64,000 nt of DNA from Sergeia podlipaevii (taxonomy: Eukaryota; Euglenozoa; Kinetoplastea; Trypanosomatida; Trypanosomatidae), in assembly GCA_030849805.1 (NCBI GenBank), contig JASANZ010002262.1, positions 62,001 to 126,000 on the forward strand, in the 5' to 3' direction. A program made the position numbers and the translations under genes. The notes under the pieces were generated by a model that searched no databases, had not been told where the DNA came from, and saw only the letters and a program-made list of their open reading frames with translations. Below are positions 37,852-46,907 of this stretch, in pieces. Numbering within the stretch: position 1 is the stretch's first letter; each line of letters opens with the position of its first letter.

Positions 37852-39345
37852 ATGGATTCACCCAGCACAAGTAGAACGCTCTCGTCACGAGTGTATGCAT
37901 TTCTCATGAATCCATACGTGGTTCTAGTGATCACCGTGTTGGTTCGACTTATTGTTTTCTCTTATCGTATGAAGATGGAAGGATGGATGGCGCTGCCCTT
38001 GTCACGTCCTTCCCTCAACGACATTCTTGATCTTGCAGGTACTGAGTCTGGTAGCGGTAATGGTATCAATAGTGGCTCTAGCAACGCGGGCGGACCAGCC
38101 TTTTATGCACAGACAGGGGAGCAGCTGACAGCCCCGCATCCATTTCGGTTCACCATGGTGACTCCTACCACGGACGCCTCCACATGGCGGGCCGTAGTAC
38201 ACTGGCGGGACCACTTTACAGAGCCTCTACCGGCTTATTTAACGCTCACAGCACCGTGGTACGCGCGTTTCATCCCAAGCATCATTGCCGAGCACCCACT
38301 TATTGCCTGTCTCTGCCTTGCCCTGTGTGATGGTCTCACTGCTGCTCTGGTGTGCCGCTGGTCTTCGTGCACTGCCCGCCTTCTCTATGCCTTCTTTGTG
38401 TTGAACCCTTTCACGGTGTTCCCGAGCACTTATGGCGCACTGGCCCCACTTGAGTGTGCCGCGCTGACGCTCATTGTGGACCTGTGTCAGCCCACCAGTG
38501 GTCGCCATCGCGCTCTAAGAATGACTTTCGCTGTAGTGATCGGGCTCGCGCTTGGTAGTGACTTCTTTGCTCTTCCTATAGTTGTTTTGCTCCCTGTTGG
38601 AACCCCTAAAACAACCAAGGCGGTTGCTACCGCGATCTGCTGTGTTGGTGCAATCACTGGTTATGCGCTGCTGTATCTGTTTAGTACGGAGGATGCCTTC
38701 TTAAACGCCGCACTTCATGCCCCGCCTGACTGTGGTGCCCAGTGGTACGTGCGTCAAGTCGTGCTCTACGTCTTTCAGAGGTGCCTGCGTCTTTTTTACA
38801 TGCAGCTCCCATCATTCGTGTCCGTGCTGGTGGCGACGTGTCTGCCACGGTTTCGTCGGGTCCCCGGCTTCGAGCCTTTGTTTGCTGATAGCAAGGTATG
38901 CATGATGCTCTTTGCGGTTATGTTTTCCATTCTTTTACGGAGTGAAATTACGGTGCCCTACTGCCTCCTGGCTTTGCTGTTCATCTATTCATCGCTCAAC
39001 TTATCAGCGAGCGCACAGGCCGTGCTGGGCGATGGCACGACGGTCCTGCGTAATGCGTATGTACGTGTGAGACTTATTGTGCCAATCTATATTGCACTCC
39101 TGAGTCTGCCCTTGGTGATGAGCTTCTACACAGGATGGGTGCTGTGGGAGGTCGCCAACGGAAACTGGCTTATGTTTGCACAAGTCGCCTTTGTGCTCGG
39201 TGGGACTGGTTTTGTCCTCATGTGGTACAATGAGGTGGTGAAGGACGCCCTCGTGATGGAGGCGGCCTGGTCAACGACGAAGAAGAAGGACGACCCGTGC
39301 AACCGCGAGGCCGAAGGTGAGAAGGAGCACGTGAAGAATGCATAA
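37852..39345 (+). CDS. PIG-U-like multi-spanning GPI-transamidase subunit (candidate TTA2)
   Basis: A 497-residue ER membrane protein with about 8-10 hydrophobic helices, e.g. VVLVITVLVRLIVFSYRM (23-40), PLIACLCLALCDGLTAALV, RLLYAFFVLNPFTVFPS, FAVVIGLALGSDFFALPIVV, VCMMLFAVMFSILL and WLMFAQVAFVLGGTGFVLMW. The first helix with its Val-Arg, the FTEPLPAYLTL segment, HPLIACL...DGLTAAL and the FFVLNPFTV motif correspond in order to features of PIG-U/PIG-M mannosyltransferase-like proteins. The trypanosome GPI transamidase contains TTA1 and TTA2 where mammals have PIG-S and PIG-U, and gene order as I remember it supports TTA2. A Gly/Ser/Asn-rich loop (about 62-85) and charged tail (KKKDDPCNREAEGEKEH) are additions. 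The start is the ATG at 37852. Confidence 0.75.
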   Translation: MDSPSTSRTLSSRVYAFLMNPYVVLVITVLVRLIVFSYRMKMEGWMALPLSRPSLNDILDLAGTESGSGNGINSGSSNAGGPAFYAQTGEQLTAPHPFRFTMVTPTTDASTWRAVVHWRDHFTEPLPAYLTLTAPWYARFIPSIIAEHPLIACLCLALCDGLTAALVCRWSSCTARLLYAFFVLNPFTVFPSTYGALAPLECAALTLIVDLCQPTSGRHRALRMTFAVVIGLALGSDFFALPIVVLLPVGTPKTTKAVATAICCVGAITGYALLYLFSTEDAFLNAALHAPPDCGAQWYVRQVVLYVFQRCLRLFYMQLPSFVSVLVATCLPRFRRVPGFEPLFADSKVCMMLFAVMFSILLRSEITVPYCLLALLFIYSSLNLSASAQAVLGDGTTVLRNAYVRVRLIVPIYIALLSLPLVMSFYTGWVLWEVANGNWLMFAQVAFVLGGTGFVLMWYNEVVKDALVMEAAWSTTKKKDDPCNREAEGEKEHVKNA

Positions 39346-40674
39346 GTAGAGGCAAAGGAAAAAAAAAACGTCGTTACTTGTGGGGCAAAAAAAAAAGGAA
39401 TGCCCTGAAGAGAAAAAAAATGCTCTAAAAGTAAATGGATGTGTGAGCAGCATTACCGCTTTCTTTGTGGTTTTCTCTTCCTCTGTTTTCTTTTTCTTTT
39501 TCTCATTCTTTCTGTAGTCCCTTTTGCTATTTTTTTGAAAACTGTTTCCATTATCTGTGTTTTTTATTGGGTTTCAGTCATCTTTTTTTTTTTTTTTTTG
39601 GTTATTGTTGTCGCGTCATGTGTATGTGTAGGCACTCGCCGCGCACGTGTGTGCGTGCGTGTGTAAGAAAGGAAATTGTGGCGTATTTGTGCGGTTGCTT
39701 TCAAACTTTCAACAGAAACAGTGTATCGCCGTCGATGTTTTCCTTTTTTGTGGCATCGCATTTGTTTCGCGCTCCGAAGATTTGTATTGGATATGTTTAT
39801 GTTTTGTTTGCTTCTAAATTCTTACATATACATAGAAATTGAGTACGTCTGTGCATACTACATATTGTTTCCTTCACTTCTATTTTTCTTCTCTCCTTTT
39901 TTTTTCTTTTATTGCTATCGTTCATTTTCAATTTTAGTATTTTTCTTGTTATCAAAGGACTCTATAAAGGAAAATCAAATCATCATCATCATCTGCTGTA
40001 TATAAATTCTTTGTCTTACTTTTAAAAAAATATATCACTTTACGTGCCCCCCTTTTTCCCAGCTTATTTTACATTAGATATATTTGAACAACACGGTGAT
40101 TTGTTGAAAGAGGAAGAAAGATTTTCTCTACCTAGTATACACCTCGTAGCTATAACTACACGCGTATCTTGTCAAGGGGTACATCTAGCAGCACCGCACT
40201 CGTAGTTGCTCCGTTACTATTTCGTATATAGCGCCATACTACTCTTGTCTGGGAAGTACAAAGATACATAAACCATTTCTTGTTCTTCCTTCCTGCTTTT
40301 GCGGTTCATAACTTTATCTTTCATCTTCGTTTGATTTATATATACGTTTTTTTTTTTTGCTCTGTACACGTGCCCGTGTGTGTGTGTGTGACCCTTTTTT
40401 TTTCTTTCAATTTTTCAACTCATTAGCGCATTTAACAACAGTGCCAATTAGAGGACGCTTTGCTGTGACTGCTCCTTTATTATTATTCCTATATATATAG
40501 TGAGGGCTCCTTTTTTTCCATTTACTTTTCGTCTTTGATTGTCAACCGTGAATTTACAACAAATATTTGCTTTCAAAAAGAAAAAGGGAACGCCGTTGAT
40601 TCTCCTTTTTTTTCCGCTTTTCACAAGTGCACCACTCAACTGAAGCTATCCACTGTGCTGCACAGGGCTGAGTT
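39346..40674. other. Intergenic region, 1.3 kb, no CDS
   Basis: T-rich spacer with long T-tracts (about 39583-39599, 40348-40359) and GT-repeats (about 40376-40390). Frames here consist of Phe/Leu-rich repeat translation. No gene is seen. Confidence 0.5.
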
Positions 40675-41283
40675 ATGAGTTTATATGAGAGCTCCATCTC
40701 AACCAATGTCAACAACCGCAGCAGCAACGGCACTCCACGCACGTCTTTGAAGCTGTTTTACCCTTTCACATTGCTGAAGCTCCTGGTACTTGTGTTTGCG
40801 TGTGTCTACCTGAGCGGCAATGCGCTGACGGCGGACACTCACAATTTCTCCAAGCACTCCGGGGAGACACAAAAACATCTAACCGTCGACGTGATGCTGC
40901 AGCAGAACACCAGCGCACACACACCCATTGCTTCCATTGGTCGTGCGTGCCACGCTGAACTGGAAAGTTTTTGCGGCAGTGCAAACGACCTCCCATGTCT
41001 CATGAAACACTATACCACCGCTGCCACGGAGGCACTGAAGGGCTACTCATCGCAGTGCCGTGAGTGGCTGGCGGCACGTGATGCATGCGTGGGGTTTGTC
41101 CGTGAGCACCGCGACGACTTATGCTCTGGCACAACCAACGCTCGTGAATGTCTACGCAGTGTGTCCTCGCTACTGCTCCCGCCACGATGCGTCGACAGCG
41201 AGTACTACCGCACCGTGAGGTTGATTGGCAGCTTGCGCTACCGTGCGCGCCAAGAGCGTCGCAAAAAACAACCTCACTTGTGA
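40675..41283 (+). CDS. Cys-rich single-pass membrane protein with GLG1-like repeats
   Basis: A 202-residue type II membrane protein. A hydrophobic anchor at about 28-50 (FYPFTLLKLLVLVFACVYLSG) follows a Ser/Asn-rich N-terminus. The luminal part has eight Cys at 92, 100, 108, 128, 138, 150, 159 and 172. ACHAELESFC...CLMKHYTTA...SQCREW (91-131) and ACVGFVREHRDDLC...ECLRS...RCVD (137-174) have the C-x7-x-C, CL and C spacing of the Cys-rich repeat in Golgi protein GLG1 (Cys_rich_FGFR). The tail is basic (YRARQERRKKQ). A secretory-pathway role is likely. It is not recognised by name. It follows the GPI-transamidase-like gene, but co-location has little meaning in kinetoplastids. The ATG at 40675 gives the anchor. 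Confidence 0.78.
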   Translation: MSLYESSISTNVNNRSSNGTPRTSLKLFYPFTLLKLLVLVFACVYLSGNALTADTHNFSKHSGETQKHLTVDVMLQQNTSAHTPIASIGRACHAELESFCGSANDLPCLMKHYTTAATEALKGYSSQCREWLAARDACVGFVREHRDDLCSGTTNARECLRSVSSLLLPPRCVDSEYYRTVRLIGSLRYRARQERRKKQPHL

Positions 41284-41521
41284 AAAATGAAAGCTTTTAT
41301 TACTAGTATGGCCTTCTCTCTCTCTCTTTCCTTTTCACCCTTTTTCTTCCCTCGTGCGAACTCAAAATGACGGTTTCATACAGATAGATTAAAGGAACTT
41401 TTTTTTTTCTTCTTGCAACTCCGTCGTTGTGAACGTATGTCTCAGTGGATATATAGCAGCTAAGTTGCATGAAAGGGAGAGGAGAAGGCAGTACACCGTG
41501 TTGTAGTTTCTGCTCATGGGT

Positions 41522-41600
41522 TTGTAGAGGCTTTCCCTCCACAATGTCCTTTCGTGAAAGGAAATGAATTCTATATCGATTATGACGTGGTATGCCACGT
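41522..41600 (+). other. Three consecutive stem-loops
   Basis: Stem-loop 1 pairs TTGT and GAGG (41522-41530) with CCTC and ACAA (41536-41544) around one A/C mismatch. Stem-loop 2 is TCCTTTC/GAAAGGA (41547-41553, 41556-41562). Stem-loop 3 is ACGTGG/CCACGT (41585-41590, 41595-41600) with a TATG loop. They could be a 3' UTR element of the Cys-rich gene or a small RNA. Confidence 0.35.
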
Positions 41601-42949
41601 ATTCTCGAAACAAACAAACAAAATAGCACCAGTTTATCATATGTGTTTTTTTTAACTTCTATATTCCCTTCTTCACTAGTAACCGCGTGTCTTTCTTTAG
41701 GGGGGAAAAAATTGTTGTTGTTGTTGAATCCTCTTCCAGAGTGCAACTAACCGCCGAGGAAAACGGAGGGAAAGAGAAAAATGTATACGACCACATCATG
41801 AGGTGTGAGTGTGCGCGTCACATCTCTGGCCTTATTACACTTCCTCCGTCGTGTATCTTTGTGGCGGCCTAGCAAAGCAAAAAAAAAAAAAAAGAACAAC
41901 GACCAAAAAAAAAAAAGACAAAATATGTACGCACGCGCAGTTTTTTTTCCTTCATTCTTTTTCCTTTATTAGTGTAGATGTCTGTCGGTGGGATTCTCTT
42001 TAGAGCTTTTTTTTTTTGTAAGTCCCCTGGCATTTATACGTCTTTTATTTTGTAGTTCCGGTGCCCATGTTACAACATTTATGTTTCATGGCGGTAAGTT
42101 CGGGGGACTCTTGTACCTGCTGTAAATATTCTTCCCTTTTCTCTTGCTTTTTTGATTTGTTTTATGGGCAACTTGAAATAAGCAACTCAAGTTGCTTTTT
42201 ATTACCACAGCCACTTTTTCCCCCGAAACGCATATATGAAGTGTCTTCGCATTTGCTTCGTGGTCATTCATGCTACTACGTGTATTGGGCTCGCGACTTA
42301 GCACGTTACATGAGCAATGCTGAAGGATAGAGCATTTTGCTTTTCGATCGATTCATTAAAAAAAAAATACAGTAGATGTATACAGAAGGGAAGAGAAACT
42401 TCTCGTATAACCTTTACGAAAACCCGAGAAGCGCAGTGATTGTATTGTTATTGTTATTTTTTTTGTTGGTATTCAGCCCACAATTTGCTTTCTTGTTTGT
42501 TTAGCGTATGGGGAGGGAGGGGAGGAGGGGTGGGAGAAAACAATGATTCGATTTATGTTTGCATTTGTGCCCCTGCCTACCTATATATTGGTTCAAATAA
42601 AGACAATTAGAATAACAACAACGAAAAAAAAAAAATGAATTGTGCGAAGTTATTTCTGGGGTGGCTTATATCGTTGCTCTTCTCCCCCCGGCTGTTACTA
42701 CTTGCAGTATATATCTTTATCTATGTGTGTGTGTGTGTGAGAGGAGGTTTCCATACTCCACGTGCACATCACGGACTCACCCCTATATATTCGTATCAAT
42801 TCAGAAGGGTTTCTCATTTTTTTATTTTTTTATTTTGTGAACTACTCTTTAATGTACTTACTGTTGTTGTTGTTTTTGTTATTAATTTGACGTATTTACA
42901 CGATGGATGTCAGTTTTTTTTTTTTTTTTGAGTATCATATTTGTGCTTA

Positions 42950-43040
42950 CTGCGCATTGTGTGTGTGTGTTCGTAGAGGGATGTGTGAGTGGTATTGCGC
43001 AGCCACTAATCCGCACTCATGTGCGGTCTTTTTTTTTCTT
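42950..43040 (+). other. Two stem-loops followed by a T-run
   Basis: CTGCGCA (42950-42956) pairs with TGCGCAG (42996-43002). CCGCAC (43011-43016) pairs with GTGCGG (43021-43026) around TCAT, and TCT8-type T-runs follow from 43027. A GC stem then T-run is what a Pol III or intrinsic terminator would look like, but no Pol III promoter box or RNA family is recognised. Confidence 0.3.
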
Positions 43041-43355
43041 TTTTTTTTTTACAACAAAACAAACCAACTAAACTCAAAGAGTGCAGGAGGCGATCAAAGC
43101 AAGAATGAAAAGCGTAGAGTGACGATTCATAGCAGAGGCAAAGAACTCCGCTTCATTACTCTGTTCGTTCTAAAGTTTTTTTTTCTGTGTGTGTGTTGCT
43201 GTCCCTTTCCACCACTACGTATCTTTCTTCTTCATGTTCATAGAAGCGCGGTGTGACTTATATGAGATGGAGCTTTCAGATTTTTTTAAAACCCTCTTCT
43301 GCTGTACATGTCAAACAAACGATTAAAAACACAAAAAAAAGGAAAAGAGCGCGAT

Positions 43356-43436
43356 GCTGAATGGATGTGACGCCAGAAACGTGAGGGCTGAATGCATATA
43401 TATACTTGTGTGAGTGATTTCAGTGGTACATTCAGC
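43356..43436 (+). repeat. GCTGAATG direct repeat and matching inverted copy
   Basis: GCTGAATG occurs at 43356-43363 and 43387-43394, and its reverse complement CATTCAGC at 43429-43436. The second and third copies can form an 8-bp stem around a 34-nt loop. Confidence 0.4.
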
Positions 43437-44413
43437 TGCCCGTATCTTAGATCAAGCTGGAGGCCTGGTACTGTTGTAATCCTTTTATTGTTAGGTATGT
43501 GTTGTACTTTGTTATAGGCGAAGTTTTTTTTATCTATTTTTTTCTTTTATTATTGCGGAAAGTTACTATTACTATTATGCAGTGACAGCGTATATCTATA
43601 TATGTCTGTACGTACATGAACAATCAGTGCAACACCCAATCTGCTGACCTTTTATTTCTATTTTGGCATATATTTTGCTGAAGGTGCTATGCCCTTGAGT
43701 GTACTAGGACTTTTAGCAGCTTGTTGCTCGTGCCTTCTTTTTTTCCCTCTATTTTCAAGCAAAAAAAAAAACACTTTTTTTTCTACGTATATATATATAT
43801 GTGTGTGTGTGTATCTGTGTATGCGTATGGCCAGGCAGAAAGAGAAGGCCGCCAAGGTAACGAGTAGGTAGGAGGGGCACGTACCCTTTTTTTATCACAC
43901 TCATCGTGTACATATGAAAAATGAAACAAAACGGAATACGTATTTTTTTTTTATGCGTGTATGTATGTGTGAAACTCCAACTCATCTTCTATGAGGTGAG
44001 TGTATTCATATTCGTTTTCCCTCTCTTCTTCTTTTGCTGCTTTCTCCGTGAGCTTTGAGGGAAAGGAAAGAAGAGGTTGCCTTAACGACGAATTGTTGAC
44101 GTGGAGGCGTGGAGGGGAAAATGCAAGTCGAATACGCTAAAAGAGCAAAATGAAGAACACTACGTACTGAATAAAAATGTTTCCTGTTGTGTGTGCGCAC
44201 TTAAGACCTTTACTTGACTAATGCTCAGCTGTCAAATCTTTTTCCTTTTTTGTTACTGTTGCCTTAAAAAGAAAAAAATTCTCCTCATGCCCACTATATA
44301 CCTCTCCTGCTGTTTCTTCCTTCTTTTCATATATTATTGTTGTTATAAATATGTTTTTATTGCTTCAAGCACCAGGGGAAGTGGGTAGTTTTTGTATAGC
44401 TGCAACTTCCTTC

Positions 44414-45994
44414 ATGAATGCTGGAGCACGTATCGCACGCATATACGAGGAACAAGCAAACAAGCGTGCCATCTTTAGATTTAAAAGAAAAACAAGTTGG
44501 TTGGCAACGTCAGTTATGCCCTCGACTGTTTCACCAGTAGTATTAGTCCTGTTGGCAATTGGTTACATCGCGTGGGGAACCGTTCAAACCCTGAGCCTCA
44601 AGTGGGCTGACAGCCTCGCTGCTCCGGATCGTTTTGGGTGTCATTCGCCAGTAGGTCAAGATGCGCAGGACGGTGTGAATGGGCGTATAACAGTGACGCT
44701 GCTCTACTCCTTCGCTCATCCATTTACCCAGGCGCTCTTTATGTTCTGTGCCGAGACGATCTGCCTCGTCGTGTTTGCTGCTGTGCTGCTCTATAAGCGG
44801 TATCTTGCTCAATACTTGTGGTGGTCTCGCCATGAGCCCCGCAAGCTGGTGCGTGGCGAAGATATCTGCCTTCCTTGTAACCCAGGCGTCTGGCTATTAA
44901 CTGCAGGTGCGGACTTCATTGCTAGTATTGTGCAGAATGTCGGCATGACGCTCACTTATGCGTCTGCGTACCAGATGCTTCGAGGAGCAACTGTGTGCTG
45001 GATCGCTGTTATATCCTACGTGTGGCTTGGGCGTCGCTTCACGAAGGTGGAGTGCTGGGGCATGGGCTTCGTCGTGCTGGGTCTTACCTGTGTAGGCCTC
45101 AGCTCCATCCTCAAACGAGGCAGCGGGGACGGCACGGAGGAAGTGCACGAGCACCAGATGTTGGGTAACCTACTGGTGATCTCTGCCCAGGTGCTACATG
45201 CATACCAAGGCGTGTGCCAGGAGCGCCTCGTCCATATGTACCGTATCCCACCTTTACAAATGGTAGGCACAGAGGGCGTCTACGGTATCGGCATGACGCT
45301 CGTACTCCTTGCGGTGTTGCAGCTAGTGCCAACAGCGACTTGGGGCCACAATGTTGTCGGTCTTCGCGAGACCCTCACGTTCTCCCCCTCTTTGGATACT
45401 AACACAAGGCGTGCCTCCCTTCCCCGTGACGGCAGCGCGGTTTCCAATTCTGCGCTTTACACAAACGTCACGTGGCTTCGCGCGCATGTCACGCACAAGG
45501 TGCCGTTCGATGACGTTATCCTTGCATTTGATCAAATGGGGTGTTCTACCGCGTGTCTGCTGGCCACGCTGACATACATCGCTGCCGGTGTGTTCTACAA
45601 TGCGTGTCAGATGAGCATCATCAAGCACCTTTCCGCCGCAGCCACGGTGATGATGGGGTCGCTACGTAACGTGAGCGTGTGGGCAGTGTGTCTGCTGCTA
45701 CCTTCAGTGTTTCACGAAACGTTTAACGTGGTGCAGTTCATTGGCTTTCTGTTTCTGGTATTTGGTAACGTACTTTTCCAGCGGGTGTGGATAACGCGCT
45801 TTGATGAGGTGCTACCTGAGAAGGTAATGCGCAAGTGTCAGATATTGTTCAAGGATGATAGTGCGGAGCTGGCAACGGATGATGTTGTCATTGAGCCAAG
45901 TAGCTCTATCTCCGCTGTTGCGGATGCTACTAGTGGTGGTAGCAGGCAATCACAGCAACAGCAACAGAGCAATACCATGCAAAGTAGGCGGTGA
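44414..45994 (+). CDS. SLC35F6-like nucleotide-sugar/drug-metabolite transporter superfamily protein
   Basis: A multi-spanning transporter of 526 residues from this start. The first helix reads VLVLLAIGYIAWGTVQTLSLKWAD, matching SLC35F6's INTLSAKWAD. FAHPFTQALFMFCAETICL aligns with the FQHPFLQAVGMFLGEFSCL region. The mid-protein run NVGMTLTYASAYQMLRGATV, then GNLLVISAQVLHAYQGVCQERLV, is characteristic of this subfamily. About ten helices are expected. A polar loop (SLDTNTRRASLPRDGS) and Ser/Gln-rich tail are additions. Human SLC35F6 is reported in lysosomes/mitochondria; the substrate is unknown. A longer frame starts at the ATG at 44351, but the first AG after the pyrimidine tract is at 44368-44369, beyond it. 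I chose 44414; the ATG at 44516 (MPSTVSP) sits closer to the family's start. Confidence 0.87.
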   Translation: MNAGARIARIYEEQANKRAIFRFKRKTSWLATSVMPSTVSPVVLVLLAIGYIAWGTVQTLSLKWADSLAAPDRFGCHSPVGQDAQDGVNGRITVTLLYSFAHPFTQALFMFCAETICLVVFAAVLLYKRYLAQYLWWSRHEPRKLVRGEDICLPCNPGVWLLTAGADFIASIVQNVGMTLTYASAYQMLRGATVCWIAVISYVWLGRRFTKVECWGMGFVVLGLTCVGLSSILKRGSGDGTEEVHEHQMLGNLLVISAQVLHAYQGVCQERLVHMYRIPPLQMVGTEGVYGIGMTLVLLAVLQLVPTATWGHNVVGLRETLTFSPSLDTNTRRASLPRDGSAVSNSALYTNVTWLRAHVTHKVPFDDVILAFDQMGCSTACLLATLTYIAAGVFYNACQMSIIKHLSAAATVMMGSLRNVSVWAVCLLLPSVFHETFNVVQFIGFLFLVFGNVLFQRVWITRFDEVLPEKVMRKCQILFKDDSAELATDDVVIEPSSSISAVADATSGGSRQSQQQQQSNTMQSRR

Positions 45995-46907
45995 GATGAT
46001 GCTGTTGCCACTGGTGATTCCTTTATTCATCTTCATTTTTCGATGAGCCGTTATACGGGAGGTTAAGGGGCTAGCGAAGGCACGTCTTGATTTACATACC
46101 ATACAACGATATGTATGCCGGATTTTGTCCATTTATCTATCTATCTATATATGTATATGACTATTAATAAATTTAACTAACTAAGCTGAAGCGTTAGGCG
46201 AAGAAAGAGAAACCAGTACAATTTTAATACGATTATTATTACAGCCATAAAAGGTTGCTTACTTTCCCATTAAGCAATTAGTGTAACTTGTGTGCGCTAT
46301 TTAACGCGAATAATAACTCTCGCGCTATCTGTTTGCTTTTCTTCTCCCCTCTAGTGTTATCACCTAGTGCAAGAGGTACAATAATTATTTCTATACATGT
46401 TGCTCTTGTTCTCATCTATTTTTGCTATTGTTGAATGGGACCAGTAAAAAAAAAAAAAAAAACTATTGCCGCAACTAATCTCGCATACTTTTGCACACAC
46501 ACACACTCCGGCTCTCATACGCACGAAATTGCGCTTGTATATATTACAAACCCAACTGAGAAGTTAATGATGTATTTGTTGTTGTGTGTCTCTCACTTTC
46601 ATTCTCTTTTCTTTTCATGACTGTCATTTTTTTTTGATTCTTTTTTTTTTCTATTGTAAGAGGGGCAACAGGGCTACCCTGTATTATCGGTTATTCGGCC
46701 CGCCCTTCGATACTGTTCGTGGCCAGCACTGTGGGGCCGGCCCTCACTACGCAAGCATTCGTTTACTAGAAACCAAGTCACTCAATAGAGAGAGAAAGGC
46801 AGGTGGCCGTAGTGGAGGAACATAGACGACTGCTAGAAGAAGCTGCTTTAAAAAAAAAAAACATTTTTAAAAAATTTTTGTTGTTAGTTTACTAAATTCT
46901 CTTCAAT
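45995..46907. other. Intergenic region with a GC-rich leader segment
   Basis: AT-rich spacer until about 46655, then a GC-rich island at 46660-46765 after a T-tract and AG. No CDS. The island likely lies in the 5' leader of the next gene and is listed separately. Confidence 0.55.
46660..46765 (+). promoter_or_regulatory. GC-rich structured segment in probable 5' UTR
   Basis: After a pyrimidine tract (46629-46655) and AG (46659-46661 region), about 100 nt of GC-rich sequence holds the hairpin CAGGG-CTA-CCCTG (46669-46681) and the perfect palindrome GGGCCGGCCC (46734-46743). The ATG of the next gene is at 46908, so the leader would be about 250 nt and structured. Confidence 0.4.

Larger units (their letters stand above)
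41284..44413. other. Largest CDS-free gap (3.1 kb) with structured segments
   Basis: No protein gene is supported, and the small frames are homopolymer-rich. It carries three hairpins at 41522-41600, two hairpins plus a T-run at 42950-43040, and a long-stem inverted repeat at 43387-43436, each listed separately. A pyrimidine tract at about 44303-44330 precedes the SLC35F6-like gene; the next AG is at 44368-44369. Confidence 0.5.

Noticed and set aside
41687..42330. Small plus-strand frames in the 3.1-kb gap
   Set aside because: Short, without domains, made of homopolymer-rich sequence.
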